A stretch of DNA of 64,000 nt from Cannabis sativa (GCF_029168945.1 NC_083608.1:16386136-16450135), one strand, 5' to 3'. Shown: positions 47,244 to 60,643, numbered from the stretch's first letter. Program-made: numbers and translations. The notes: generated by a model not told the origin, from the sequence alone.

Positions 47244-47422
47244 CTAGGAGTGTTTGCGGTGCCCGTAGTGCGGTTTTGACTAGTTTTTTAAATTAATTCG
47301 CACATGTAATTTTTGTAATTTCCCAAACTGCATCCGCACTGAGAAACTAAAAAACTGCAAAAATTACACCACAAAAAATAGTACAATTTGAGTGGTTTTA
47401 GCGGTGTGATAAACACCCCTAG
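47244..47422. mobile_element. MITE-like element (179 bp)
   Basis: The ends are inverted repeats (CTAGGAGTGTTTGCGG versus CTAGGGGTGTTTATC). GAGCCACCCA and GAGCCACACA flank it directly (9 of 10 match). The GTGTTT-type ends recall hAT MITEs, but the duplication length is unusual for hAT, so the superfamily is left open. Confidence 0.55.
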
Positions 47423-47899
47423 GAGCCACACAACCACCCATCATGTCTAATACTCTTTCCCTTCTGTTGGATCCATCCATAATAGGACCTATAATACCAA
47501 GTTCAGCATTCAACCAAGAATAACTTTTGACAGAAGGACTATCTCAGTAGCACTTGAATATGCTTGCTTCCAAATGAAAGCATTAAAATAACATGGTCAT
47601 TTCTATAACCTGATTTTTGTACTTGTTCAATTTTTCCTCCTAAATAAACTGGTAAACGTGATATCACTTAAAAAAAAACTCTCTGTTGAAGAGTAAAAAA
47701 AGGAAATAGAAAAGATTGTGTAAATAAATAAAATAATAACAGTAAAAGGAGCAAATTAGTAAATAGATGTATAGATGAACAAAAATATACATGAATAATA
47801 GCTGCACAAAACCTGAGACGAATGTATACCTGGGTTTAGGTGTGAATGCATAAAGGTAAAAGCAGCTGCCACTTGATTTCTTTACGAAGATAGGGTTCA
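47423..47899. other. Undefined sequence, possibly the start of the Tat LTR
   Basis: No coding region. The left edge of the Tat-element LTR probably lies here or just upstream, but the partner LTR is outside the window, so the boundary cannot be set. Confidence 0.35.
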
Positions 47900-48687
47900 T
47901 CTCAAAGAAGCACGATACGCTACCCCTATAAATACACTTACCAAAGATATCAGCTAGGAGGACAGACAGAGAGAAGTAAAGAGGAGAAAGAAGGTGTTCA
48001 GTCCCATCAAGCTTGTCTTATCAATCTTCAAGAAATTTTCCCTTGCTTTCTATTCCCTTTGCTGTAGAGGCTGTTTGTAAGCGTCGAAGCATAAACAGCA
48101 TGCTTGCATACAAACTCTTTTAATTTCTCACTTCAAACCTTTCAGAAAAGATAAACTCCAAAAGAAGAGTGTGTTTATATGCACACTCTTTGTTTACCTT
48201 TTCTTTTCCTTTCTTATTTATCTTATTTCTCTCTACACAAAAAAAGTTTGTGTTGATACTGTTTTTATCTCACTAAAATACCCATTTACACACAGTTGAG
48301 ACCATTAATCTGTAAATCTCTATTTTATTAATAAAACTTAATATAGCTTAAATGCTACCGTAGACGTAGGTAAATGATTTTCTGCCGAACTACTTAAATT
48401 TGTGTGTTACATATTCTATACATATATTTATACTTATATGCGTATTTAGCAATATATACATATAATTTCTGCTTATAATATATATATATATTATGCTATA
48501 ATTACGTTCATTTACATATATATTATACTATAATTACGTTCATTTACATACATATTATGCTATAATTACGTTTATTTACAACATTTATATTAAGTTTATA
48601 ATGATTTATTACGCATTATATTATAAGCCCTGACTTATTTATTTATTATATATTTATAATTAAATGTTTAGCTAGAATCCCTAAACA
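47900..48687 (+). repeat. 5' LTR (3' portion) of the Tat-lineage gypsy element
   Basis: A TATA-like CCTATAAATACA (about 47926-47937) is followed by a purine-rich start region. An AATAAA signal lies near 48340. The LTR ends in CTAAACA at 48687, three bases before a primer site. The true left edge is unknown. Confidence 0.6.
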
Positions 48688-48690
48688 TTT

Positions 48691-48710
48691 TGGCGACTCA
48701 ACTGGGGAGC
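48691..48710 (+). other. Primer-binding site of the Tat element
   Basis: TGGCGACTCAACTGGGGAGC lies three bases after the LTR end. It resembles the arginine-tRNA-type primer sites described for Tat/Ogre elements. Confidence 0.65.
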
Positions 48711-48871
48711 GTTTTCTTTAAATAGTTCATATATACTTATATATATATCAATAAATATACTTATATATACTTATATATATATCAATAAATATACTTATAT
48801 ATATACTAAGGAAAACGCTCAATTCGTTCACTTGAAAAAAAAAAGAATTTTGTTCTCTCATCTAAATCCAA

Positions 48872-50344
48872 ATGTCTGTCTCCGATACTCGAGAGCCGGA
48901 CAGTCGGATCCGAACAGATACCTTGCGAAATGATAACAACAACAACAACAATACTAATCCGATGAACACAGATGAGGTTGTGTTAGCCAGATTGGAAAAG
49001 CTCCAAAAAGCCCAAGACGGCATGATGCAGCTACTGAGTTCGCTTCTACCACAGACACCCAAAGAAGCATCTGTTGAAAGGAGAGGCTTACCTGAAGAAC
49101 GTGCAATAAATGAATCTTTGATAAGGCAAGTACATACTGTTGACCAACGAACTCCGGCAACACATGATAATGTTCGAGGAATCAGAACTTCTGAGATTGT
49201 TGAAAGGGTTGGTGAAGAGGCTCGGTCCTCCTATGAGTTCGTCACAAAAGACGAATTGATTGGTCTCCTTAAAGCTGAAAGGGGTAAATCGTCATCATCG
49301 GTAACTTCCATCGAATTTCATCCACCCTACCCTGTGGAAGTGGCGGTCAAACCTTACCCACGCGGTTACATGAGTCCGGTATTTCGAAAATACAATGGGA
49401 AATTTGGCAATGCCAAAGAACATATCATTCAATTCATAGATGATTTGGGTATTTATGCCCATGATTTTGAACTAAGAATCCGAGAATTTTCAAAGTCTCT
49501 CACTGATCGAGCATACTCTTGGTACGCAAGTTTGCCATCAGGGAGTATAAGGAGTTGGGACGACATGGTCTCCAAATTTTGTGCAAAGTTCTTTATGATT
49601 GAAGATAAATGGAGCATAGCTGACTTATGAGGAGAAAGATAAAACTTTGGTGAAAGACTCGTTAATTACGTTCAAAAGTTTAGGGAAAAAGCTCTTGATT
49701 GTGCTGAGACCATGGCTGAAAAGGATCTGGTAAAAATGTGTATCAAAGGCATGTTGGATGAATATCGATTACACATTGAAAATCATGCCATATACAATTT
49801 TGCAGAGCTTATAGCTAAATCAAGAAATACGGAAGCCACTGTTTTCCGTTTGACCAAGCCGTCCAACCAAAACGACCAAACACATTGGCCATGGAAAAGT
49901 TCAAAACGTGGTGTTGACATAGCACTAGCTCAAGACAGACAAAATTTCGAAGCCCATAAAAAAGGAAAACGAAGTGATAAACCAGCCGAATTTCCTTGTG
50001 ATAAAGACAGAGTTTGTAGCTTGTTAGAAGCATGGATTCGGGATGGAGAAGTAGTGTTACCATTTGTCACAAAATTACCCACTCCAGAAGAAAAGCAACA
50101 TGATCTCTATTGTCATTTCCATCGAAGAATTAATCATCCAACAATGAGGTGTTACACACTAAGGAAGATTTTTCACGAGCGACTAGAGAAAGGAGAGATT
50201 ATTTTAGATCAAAATGAGGTGGAGCAAATGCCGTTTCCCCAACAACAAAATGGAGGAGCCGCTATGACATGCATAGAAGAGTTTCCCCTCATTTCAATAG
50301 GGATATCACGGAGCATACGTATCGAGGAAATTATAGAAGAATAA
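48872..50344 (+). pseudogene. Tat-element Gag, frame-broken
   Basis: ATG at 48872. The first frame (252 codons) holds the Tat Gag core: KPYPRGYMSPVFRKYNGKFG, FIDDLGIYAHDFELR, SLTDRAYSWYASLP and FCAKFF. It ends at a stop at 49628-49630. A second frame (first Met 49712) continues through the rest of Gag and a Cys/His segment YCHFHRRINHPTMRCYTL, and ends at 50344. The switch near 49630 indicates a small indel. Confidence 0.85.
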
Positions 50345-50591
50345 GAACAACCAAGAGAAAACAGCATGGTATAGCCATTGTTGAAAACTAAATTATTTCG
50401 TAATTTCTTCGATTGCTTAGAATTTGGCCAAGATGCAAGGACTGAGGCTACATAAAATTTGCTTAAAATTTCCCAACAACATGACCCTTCTTGTTATATG
50501 GTAGGGCGCCCAATGCATAATATTGCTAAACAATCTGAAGGAGCGATTGTCTTAATGCTGACATACAAACTTCTCCGTTCCTTCACAACCG

Positions 50592-51181
50592 ACCATTATA
50601 TGTCGAGGCAAAAATCAATGGCTTAAAAGTGAAACGTGCTTTAGTAGATAACAGAGCTTCAGTAAATCTCATGCCAATTGGAGTGTATTCTGCTATGAAA
50701 GAGGTCAAACGGGGGTTGATCCCACAACCGATTACACTCACTGGATTTGCTGCCCAAGTCTGTAAAAACTATGGGGTATGTGACTGTTGAGCTAGAGGTT
50801 GGACCAATCAGAGGACCCACTCGATTCCATGTGATAGAAGCAGACACTTCGTACCATCTCTTATTGGGACGACAGTGGATTCATCATTGTGTGCCATCGA
50901 CATTGCATCAATGTGTCAAGGCACACATCCGGGGAAAAGATGTTCATATCACGGCTACCAAAGCACCGTTTGCTAGAGAAGAAGCTCACATGGCGGAAGC
51001 AATGTTCTTTGATCAGCTTTCAGAAAATAACATGGAAATGGTCACAAGGCCACGTGCGGTGCGCTTACCCAAATGGGAAGAATACGCAGTAACAAATAAT
51101 CCTTCAATTGCCAAGCCCAAAAGAGAAAAGAATGTTCAGAAAGTCACATTGCCTAATGGGAAAAGAGCATATCGTTTATGA
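50592..51181 (+). pseudogene. Tat-element aspartic protease region, frame-broken
   Basis: Starts LYVEAKINGLKVKRALVDN; the catalytic Asp lies in LVDNRAS, where the neighbouring residues differ from the usual D-T/S/G-G/A pattern. The frame is lost near 50760 and resumes in the ORF at 50747-51181 with the second half of the fold (FHVIEADTSYHLLLGRQWIH). The element is interrupted by gypsy-2 117 bp further on. Confidence 0.8.
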
Positions 51182-51298
51182 CGGTAAGTGGGGTCAGCTA
51201 TCATGCTTGGCCCCACCATTGCCATGGCTGAGGAGGTTGAGAATAACTTTGCTCTACCCCATCCACAAGTTGACAGTCTGTTAAAATATGTGGGATCA

Positions 51299-53658
51299 TG
51301 TAACACCCTAACTAACATAGGTGTATTACGTAATTTTTAAACATGCTGTGCAGCTCGTTGCTAATCAACGAGGTTTATGGAAAAACGTGATTAATTAAAA
51401 TTTTTGCTTTTTTAATTAAACTTATAAAATAATATTACAAAAGACTCGGGATCCCGATTATAAAATCATTTACAAAAAAATTTAACTGTTTAACTGATAC
51501 ACAAAATAAATGTCGCCTAGCGACCAGTTACAAAATCAGTCTCGCTGTCCCGATGATCGTACGCTCCAGGCCTAACCGCCCCGACATGTACAACCTTCAT
51601 AAGCTCGCTCACGGTCCATCAGCTCTAGCCTTTCCTTTACCTACACATCAACGTAGAACTGTGAGTCGACAGACTCAGTAAGAAAAGCATAATAATACTC
51701 ATACATAATCCCGGTTATGATCAGACGCCCATACCCCTGATCATAACCCTAACTGTCGTGTCCAACACGATACTGAGTCCCGCTACTGCCGTGTCCAACA
51801 CGGTACTGAGCCACTACTGCCATGTCCAACATGGTACTGAGTTCTGAACGTTCATAGGGACGGTACTATTGACACGTAACAACCTGATCGGTCGAACCGG
51901 TCATACTCATTCTTGGTCATACTCCAGCCTGTACCGACGTGTTACTATATCCTCCTGATCGGTCGAACCGGTCATACTCCGGCTGCTGGTCATACTCCAG
52001 CCTGTACCGACGGGATACGTCAATAGTACGGAACCACCAACCAAGTGTCAGCCTGATCGGTCGAACCAGTCATACTCCGGCTGCTAGTCATACTCTAGCC
52101 TGTACCGACGTGACAGGGTTGGATGGTTCGAAGCCAACATACATAACTAATGTAATCTAACAGGCTTCCTACATGCACGCTAAACATGTAATCTACATAT
52201 GCATACTGTTATACTAATCTTACCTGGATTCCGAATTCAGGTGTGCTTGGTCAACTTTGGAACTTTAGCTAAGCGGCGGATTACAGGCTCCTAAACCATA
52301 AAAATCACAACACTATAAGTGACACGCTAAATCACTTCCCGGGGACTTAAACTAGGAACTAAAAGTTTCCCTATCGATAAAAAGCATGGCAATACCCCCT
52401 AAAACATAAAAACGAGGAAAACTAGGGTCCCTGAATTTTCCCCAACCGGTAGACCGGTTGCCCATCTGGAATTCCGGTTCTGGAAAATTCAGAACCCTCA
52501 TCCAGAATTCCGAATGCACAACCGGAATTCCGGTTCCTCACAGGCAGCAAACCCAAAAAAATCATATCTTGCACAAATCAACCCCAAATCACATGAAACC
52601 TTCCAGACCTGTTCTATACCTCCCCTAGAACATTTCTAAAGCCTTAAAACCACCCAGAAAGCACAGAAACGAAAAGTGTCATTAAAGCTCAAGCTTTGAG
52701 TTCTAAACTCAAACTTGAGTAAAATCACCTAACAAGCATTCAAACCAACTCAAATCCTCCTAAACAAGCATAATATAGTCTCTGAAAATGAAATCTACTA
52801 ACTACAGCAAGTAATTTACAGATCCACACATTTCTTCAAAAATTCATGTTCTTGAACTAAAAACTTCAAAACTTAAATCCAAGCAACTATCATGCATACA
52901 CTAACTCTGAACCACTTAAAATAGCAAGATTAAACCATTGAGAACAACAACAAACACAGCAGCAAGTATCACAACAATTCACATGCAACAATCATCTTTT
53001 AAACATTTTCTTCATAAAATACAAGAGGAAGAGATTAAAGACCTTACCAAAGCTTGAAGAATACTTAGATTGGAAGAGAAATGGCTTAAAAATCAAAGGA
53101 AAAATCTAGCTTCATGCAACCACATACCCAGCCGAAAGAGAGAGGAAAAGAGAGAGTGGGTTTTTGAAAATTTTCTTTATTTTTTCTAAGTGTTGATTTT
53201 TGTAAAAAATGAATTAAAGCCACTTAACATATAACAATCCATTTCAGCCAAATAAAGCATAAATAAACATTTATTTTTCAATTACTAAACTCACTAAAAG
53301 ACAAAATACTAATGGGGCAAAAAGACCATTTTGCCCCTCCACACTAAAGCCACATAAATCACACTAAAGGGGTATTTTTGGGAAATTCTAAATTCCCGGT
53401 CATTCCCGACATTCCCAATGTCTAACAAACCGCCCCAAACTGCTAACATGCTAAGTTGTGATTTCTACTGAGCCAAACACCGAGTTCCAAAATACCGGGC
53501 ACCGGAAATGCAAAACATGAAAACTACTGAATGACATAGCAATGCATTTCTGAATTCCATACATAACAGTACAATAAATTATTTAAATAGCTATAATTAA
53601 TTTCATAATTAATCATACTTAACTGCTAATTTCCAAATTAAACTAAGCGGGCTTTACA
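51299..53658 (-). repeat. Gypsy-2 3' LTR (left in window)
   Basis: 2360 bp. Contains three GATCGGTCGAACCGG-type units (about 51891-52100) and CCGGAATTCCGG palindromes (about 52442-52535). About 100 bp longer than the gypsy-1 LTR, mainly from an extra tandem unit and a CCCGGTTATGATCAGACG segment. Confidence 0.93.
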
Positions 53659-56643
53659 ACTATCCCCCCTTAAAAGGATTTCGTCCCCGAAATCTAACCT
53701 GAATAACTCTGGATATTGAGCTCTCATATCTAACTCTAGCTCCCAGATGGCTTTCTCCACCTTGCTGTTTCTCCAGAGAACCTTGACCAATGCTATGGTC
53801 TTATTCCGAAGGACTTTATCCTTTCTATCCAGGATCTGCACTGGTTGTTCCTCATAAGTCATGTCTGGCTGTAGCTCAAGACTCTCATAACTGAGTATAT
53901 GAGAGGGATCTGAAACGTATTTTCTCAACATCGAGACATGGAATACGTTGTGAACTGCTGATAAGGCTGGAGGCAATGCTAACCGATATGCCACTTGACC
54001 TATCTTCTCGAGAATCTCGAAAGGTCCTGTAAATCTAGGGCATAACTTGCCTCTTTTCCCGAAACGTTTAATCCCCTTCATCGGAGATACTCGTAAAAAC
54101 ACATGTTCCCCTACTTGGAACTCAACATCTCTGCGTTTCGGATCTGCGTAACTCTTCGTCCGCTTCCGTGAGGCAAGCATTCTAGCTTTTATCTTCTCTA
54201 TTGCCTCATTGGTCCGCTGCACTGACTCTGGACCTAGGTATTTCCTCTCCCCCGTCTCATCCCAGTGGATAGGAGATCTACATTTCCTACCGTATAACAG
54301 TTCATAGGGAGCCATCCCTATCGTACTCTGATAACTGTTGTTGTAAGAAAGTTCTATCAACGGTAGATACTTATTCCATGAGCCTTCAAACTCCATAACA
54401 CAGGCTCTCAACATGTCCTCCAATATCTGAATTGTCCTTTCGGACAGACCATCTGTCTGAGGATGGAAGGCTGTACTGAATTTCAGCTTTGTACCCATTG
54501 CTCTTTGCAAATTTTGCCAAAATTTGGAGGTGAACTTCGGATTCCTGTCCGAAACTATAGACTTCGGTACCCCGTGAAGTCTTACGATCTCTCTAACATA
54601 CAATTCTGCCAACTGATCCACTGTAAATGTTGTTCTAACCGGCAGAAAATGAGCAGATTTCGTAAATCGATCCACCACTACCCAGATGGAATTATACAAA
54701 CCCGTGGTCCTAGGTAACCCGACCACAAAATCCATCGTGATATCTTCCCATTTCCATTCTGGTAGGGTTAGAGGCTGCAACAACCCTGCTGGTCTCTGAT
54801 GTTCAGCCTTAATCTGCTGACAAGTGAGGCATCTCGATACGAATTCTACCAAATTCTTCTTCATACCGCTCCACCAGAAGTACGGTTTCAAATCTTGGTA
54901 CATCTTAGTGGTGCCGGGATGCAGAGAATACGGGGTAGAATGAGCCTCCTCAAAGATCTCATTCCTAAGTTCCACACTATTCGGAACACAAACCCTGGCT
55001 TTATACAAAAGCATCCCACTGTCTAACACTGAAAAGTCCTTGGCTTGACCAGCCAACACCTCATCTCGGATCTTCACTAACTCTGGATCCGCCATCTGAG
55101 CGACCTTTATTCTTTCCAACAGATCAGAATGCAGCGTTAAGTTGTGAAGCTGACCTACCACAAACTCAATGTTGGATCTAACCATATCCTCTGCTAGCTG
55201 AGGTGAGATCTGAACCATACTAGCTACTTGCCCGGGACCCTTTCTGCTCAGGGCATCGGCCACTACATTGGCTTTTCCGGGGTGATAGAGGATCTCACAA
55301 TCGTAATCTTTCACTAATTCCAACCAACGCCTTTGTCTCATATTCAAATCCTTCTGAGTAAAGAAATACTTGAGACTTTTATGGTCGGTATAGATCTCAC
55401 ACTTTTCCCCGTAAAGGTAATGCCGCCAAATCTTCAATGCAAAAACCACTGCGGCCAACTCTAGATCATGAGTCGGGTATCGCTGTTCATAATCCTTTAA
55501 CTGACGGGAGGCATAAGCGATGACCCGATCGGCTTGCATCAACACACACCCCAAACCCTGTTTGGATGCGTCACAATAAACTACGAACTTCTCCTTGTCT
55601 GAAGGCAAAGCTAGCACTGGAGCGGTAATCAACCTCTGTTTTAGCTCCTGAAAACTAGCTTCGCACTTATCTGACCAGATAAACCGCTGATTTTTCTTTG
55701 TAAGCTCGGTTAGGGGCATTGAAATTTTAGAGAACACTTCGACGAACCTACGGTAGTACCCAGCTAAACCTAAGAAGCTTCTAATCTCTGTCACTGTCTT
55801 CGGTCTCGGCCAATCCCTGACGGATTCAATCTTCCCGGGATCTACCTTGATCCCATCTTTGCTCACAATGTGCCCTAGGAAGGACACCTGAGATAGCCAG
55901 AACTCACATTTCTTGAACTTGGCATAAAGCTTATGTTCTCGAAGCCGTTGCAGTGCCATCTGAAGATGTAACTCATGCTCCTCTTCTGATTGAGAGTACA
56001 CGAGGATGTCGTCGATAAACACAATCACACAGATATCGAGGAAATCCTTGAATACTCTATTCATCAGGTCCATGAATGCTGTAGGAGCATTGGTTAGTTC
56101 GAATGACATAACCAGAAATTCGTAATGTCCATACCTAGTGCGGAAAGCCGTCTTCGGAATGTCCTCCTCTCAGATTCTCAACTGATGATAACCCGAACAG
56201 AGATCAATCTTAGAAAAGACTATCTTCCACTGAAGCTGATTGAACAAATCATCGATCCTAGGTAATGGATATTTATTCTTCACCGTCAGCTTGTTCAATT
56301 CCCTGTAGTCGATGCACATCCTCATAGACCCATCCTTCTTCTTGACGAATAAAATCGGGGCTCCCCAGGGTGACACACTGGGCCGAATAAACCCTATGTC
56401 AAGCAACCCTTGGAGCTGAATCTTTAATTCCTTAAGTTCAGCTGGAGCCATTCTATACGGGGTTTTGGAAACCGGTTCCACCCCTGGTGCCAAGTCTATC
56501 ACGAAGTCAATCTCTCGCTGAGGTGGTAACCCTAGAAGTTCTTCGGGAAAACATCCAAAAGTTCCCGAACCACTTTGATGTCTTCTGGCCGAATGGTATC
56601 TGACCGAGTGGTGTCCACCACCACGGCCAGAAACCCTAAACAA
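53638..56643 (-). pseudogene. Gypsy-2 pol: reverse transcriptase, RNase H, integrase, chromodomain-like tail
   Basis: The main frame (56109-53638, 823 codons) includes [10 protein letters not shown], the RNase [18 protein letters not shown], the integrase zinc region and core ([17 protein letters not shown]), and a chromodomain-like end. An in-frame TGA at about 56170-56172 separates it from the reverse transcriptase N-terminus (56643-56173, same frame). Compared with gypsy-1, one base is missing in the polypurine tract, so the frame loses the usual stop and runs ~7 codons into the LTR. Confidence 0.9.
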
Positions 56644-58019
56644 CCGCCATGCAATAAATCTCTAGCTGACATGGCCGAAATCACCGGGATCCGGGATCTT
56701 TGAACTGAACCAACAAACACAAATGGTTCTTTACCTTCCGGTTGGAAGATCACTATCTTCCTTTTACAATCTATACTCACCGAATAATTAGATAGGAAAT
56801 CCATTCCTAAAATAACGTCGAACTCTACTAAACTCATCTCTACCAAGTCATCACTTAACTCTCTACCATCTATCCTCCTAATCCACCTATTGGAGATAAC
56901 CAATTCTCCGCCAGGTAATAGGGTTCCAAACCCTGATTCATAACTATTGTACGGTCTATCCAATTTACTAAAGATTCTAGCAGCCACACAAAAACAACCT
57001 TGACCCAAGCACTCTCCCGAAGGATGCCTCTTACTAGTGAGACACTCCAGTAGGAATAACGGGTCTCAACACTACCCTGACGATCGTCTTGATTCTGGTT
57101 CCCTCGGAACCTCTTGTTCTGCCTCGAGCCACCGGATGCAGTGGATGATTTCCTCCTCCAGTCCATGGCCGAACCACTACCTCCCCTGCTGAAACCTGAC
57201 GCAGGAGGGGTAGGAGCCCCGCCACATTCTGGAGTCCTAACTGATTCCACATACATCTAACTGCGCCCTCAGCTCACCATGCTTTCTCCGCCATCTCAAC
57301 ATAGATGGTCTTATCGTCGGTAGTGATCATAAGGTCATACTTGATCTTCACATTAAGTCCATCGAGATATTTTCTTTCTTACTGAAATCGGTTGGCACAA
57401 ATCCCGAGGCTAACCTCGCCAACCGGTTGAACTGAGTAATATATTCCGTCATGCTCATATTCTCTCGCTGGGTCAGGTGGGCGAACTCTTTCCTCTTGGC
57501 GCTTCTGTCCGCCTCGTTATAATATTTAGCGCTGAAGAGTTCCTAAAACCTTTCCCAGGTCATAGTGATGACGTCATGGATCTGAGACACCATGTTCCAC
57601 CAGACCAGAGCGTCTACTTGAAACTGGAAAGTGGCACACACCACTCTGACATTACCGGTGACACCCATGAAGTTCATGATCTTGGTAATCACCGCCAGCC
57701 ACTGTCTCGGCACAGGCGGCGGGCGGTGTGCCACTTTGGAACTACGGCACCGGGCTGCGGGAGCACCCTGCTGTCTCAACCTCTGAATCTCGAGGTCTTG
57801 CTCTTCAATCCGGGCTTGCATTTCCGCAAACCGTAACTCCCAATTCTGGGCTTCCTGATTGACTTGGGCAGCCTGCGGCGAGTTAACATCACCCTAACCG
57901 CAAACCCTGCCCCTGGGACCTCTACCTCGGCCCAAAACACTTGAGGGGAACTGAGCTCCTCGACCTTGATCTGACCCGACTGAGATGCCATGACTCCTAA
58001 AATTTTGTCTGGCGTCCAT
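56532..58019 (-). pseudogene. Gypsy-2 gag-protease remnant
   Basis: Begins at ATG 58019 and resembles gypsy-1 Gag, but has many frame changes and stops. A deletion near 57700-57760 removes part of the Pro/Ala/Val linker. Another, near 57000-57060, removes the zinc knuckle region and the protease active-site Asp. A one-base loss near 56550 shifts the frame before reverse transcriptase. It is not functional. Confidence 0.85.
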
Positions 58020-58285
58020 CTAGTCTGAACCGCCTCGAAATCCCGAGTTGGCACTTCAGGTCACGATTATCGAGAGCTTACTAATGCCGCTTAATTTGGA
58101 AATTAAAAACGAAACATGCGCCTATTCTACTATCAGGCTACTAACATGCTTCCTAACAAGCTTTTCTTTTTCATAACTGAATAAAATAAACTACTAAAGC
58201 AATAAAGGCTTACTGAACCGTGAAACGAGCTAACTGCTGATGATGATTGTACATGTCGTGACGATCTTCGGAAGACAACACAGCG

Positions 58286-58297
58286 GCTACGATACCA
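58286..58297 (-). other. Gypsy-2 primer-binding site (altered)
   Basis: Minus-strand TGGTATCGTAGC lies three bases inside the 5' LTR. It differs from the gypsy-1 site (TGGTATCAGAGC) at two positions. Confidence 0.8.
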
Positions 58298-58300
58298 AAT

Positions 58301-60638
58301 TGTAACACCCTAACTAACATAGGCGTATTACGTGATTTTTAAACATGCTGTGCAGCTCGTTGCTAATCAACGAGGTTTATGGAAAAACGTGATTAATTAA
58401 AATTTTTGCTTTTTTAATTAAACTTATAAAATAATATTACAAAAGACTCGAGATCCCGATTATAAAATCATTTACAAAAAGATTTAACTGTTTAACTGAT
58501 ACACAAAATAAATGTCGCCTAGCGACCAGTTACAAAATCAGCCTCGCTGTCCCGATGATCGTACGCTCCAGGCCTAACCGCCCCGACATGTACAACCTTC
58601 ATAAGCTCGCTCACGGTCCATCAGCTCTAGCCTTGCCTTTACCTACACATCAACGTAGAACTGTGAGTCGACAGACTCAGTAAGAAAAGCATAATAATAC
58701 TCATACATAATCCCGGTTATGATCAGACGCCCATACCCCTGATCATAACCCTAACTGTCGTGTCCAACACGATACTGAGTCCCGCTACTGCCGTGTCCAA
58801 CACGGTGCGAGCCACTACCGCCATGTCCAACATGGTGCCGAGTTCGAACGTTCATAGGGACGGTACTATTGACACGTAACAACCCGATCGGTCGAGCCGG
58901 TCATACTCCGGATGTCGGTCATACTCCGGCTGTACCGACGTGTTACTATATCCTCCCGATCGGTCGGGCGGGTCATACTCCGCCGTCGGTCATACTCCGG
59001 CTGTACCGACGGGATACGTCAATAGTACGGAACCACCAACCAAGTGTCGGCTGATCGGTCGAGCCGGTCATACTCATTCTTGGTCATACTCCGGCTGTCG
59101 TACCGACGTGACGGGGTTGGATGGTTCGAAGCCAACATACATAACTAATGTAATCTAACGAAAGGCTTCCTACATGCACGCTAAACATGTAATCTACATA
59201 TGCATACCGTTATACTAATCTTACCCGGATTCCGAATTCGGGTGTGTGCGTCAACCTGACTGGAACTTTAGCTGAGCGGCGGATTACAGGCTCCTAAACC
59301 ATAAAAATCACAACACTATAAGTGACACGCTAAATCACTTCCCGGGGACTTAAACTAGGAACTAAAAGTTTCCCTATCGATAAAAAGCATGGCAATACCC
59401 CCTAAAACATAAAAACGAGGAAAACTAGGGTCCCTGAATTTTCCCCAACCGGAATTCCGGTTCTAGAAAATTCAGAACCCTCATCCGGAATTCCGGATGC
59501 ACAACCGGAATTCCGGTTCCTCGCAGGCAGCAAACCCAAAAAAATCATATCTTGCACAAATCAACCCCAAATCACATGAAACGTTCCAGACCTGTTCTAT
59601 ACCTCCCCTAGAACATTTCTAAAGCCTCAAAACCACCCAGAAAGCACAGAAACGAAAAGTGCCATTAAAGCTCAAGCTTTGAGTTCTAAACTCAAACTTG
59701 AGTAAAATCACCTAACAAGCATTCAAACCAACTCAAATCCTCCTAAACAAGCATAATATAGTCTCTGAAAATGAAATCTACTAACTACAGCAAGTAATTT
59801 ACAGATCCACACATTTCTTCAAAAATTCATGTTCTTGAACTAAAAACTTCAAAACTTAAATCCAAGCAACTATCATGCATACACTAACTCTGAACCACTT
59901 AAAATAGCAAGATTAAACCATTGAGAACAACAACAAACACGACAAGTATCACAACAATTCACATGCAACAATCATCTTTTAAACATTTTCTTCATAAAAT
60001 ACAAGAGGAAGAGATTAAAGACCTTACCAAAGCTTGAAGAATACTTAGATTGGAAGAGAAATGGCTTGAAAATCAAAGGAAAAATCTAGCTTCATGCAAC
60101 CACATACCCAGCCGAAAGAGAGAGGAAAAGAGAGAGTGGGTTTTTGAAAATTTTCTTTATTTTTTCTAAGTGTTGATTTTTGTAAAAAATGAATTAAAGC
60201 CACTTAACATATAACAATCCATTTCAGCCAAATAAAGCATAAATAAACATTTATTTTTCAATTACTAAACTCACTAAAAGACAAAATACTAATGGGGCAA
60301 AAAGACCATTTTGCCCCTCCACACTAAAGCCACATAAATCACACTAAAGGGGTATTTTTGGGAAATTCTAAATTCCCGGCCATTCCCGACATTCCCAATG
60401 TCTAACAAACTGCCCCAAACTGCTAACATGCTAAGTTGTGATTTCTACTGAGCCAAACACCGAGTTCCAAAATACCGGGCACTGGAAATGCAAAACATGA
60501 AAACTACTGAAGGACATAGCAATGCATTTCTGAATTCCATACATAACAGTACAATAAATTATTTAAATAGCTATAAATAATTTCATAATTAATCATACTT
60601 AACTGCTAATTTCCAAATTAAACTAAGCGGGCTTTACA
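58301..60638 (-). repeat. Gypsy-2 5' LTR (right in window)
   Basis: 2338 bp. From about 59290 on it is nearly identical to the left LTR. The tandem-repeat segment 58790-59270 differs at many clustered positions, and one palindrome unit near 59446 is lost between short direct repeats. Confidence 0.92.
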
Positions 60639-60643
60639 GATCA

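Larger units (their letters stand above)
51299..60638 (-). mobile_element. Gypsy-2: second member of the gypsy-1 family, inserted in the Tat element
   Basis: LTRs at 51299-53658 and 58301-60638 are flanked by GATCA (51294-51298 and 60639-60643). Same family and orientation as gypsy-1. The gag-protease part is heavily damaged, while most of pol is one 823-codon open frame. Its insertion splits the Tat element between protease and reverse transcriptase. Confidence 0.93.
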
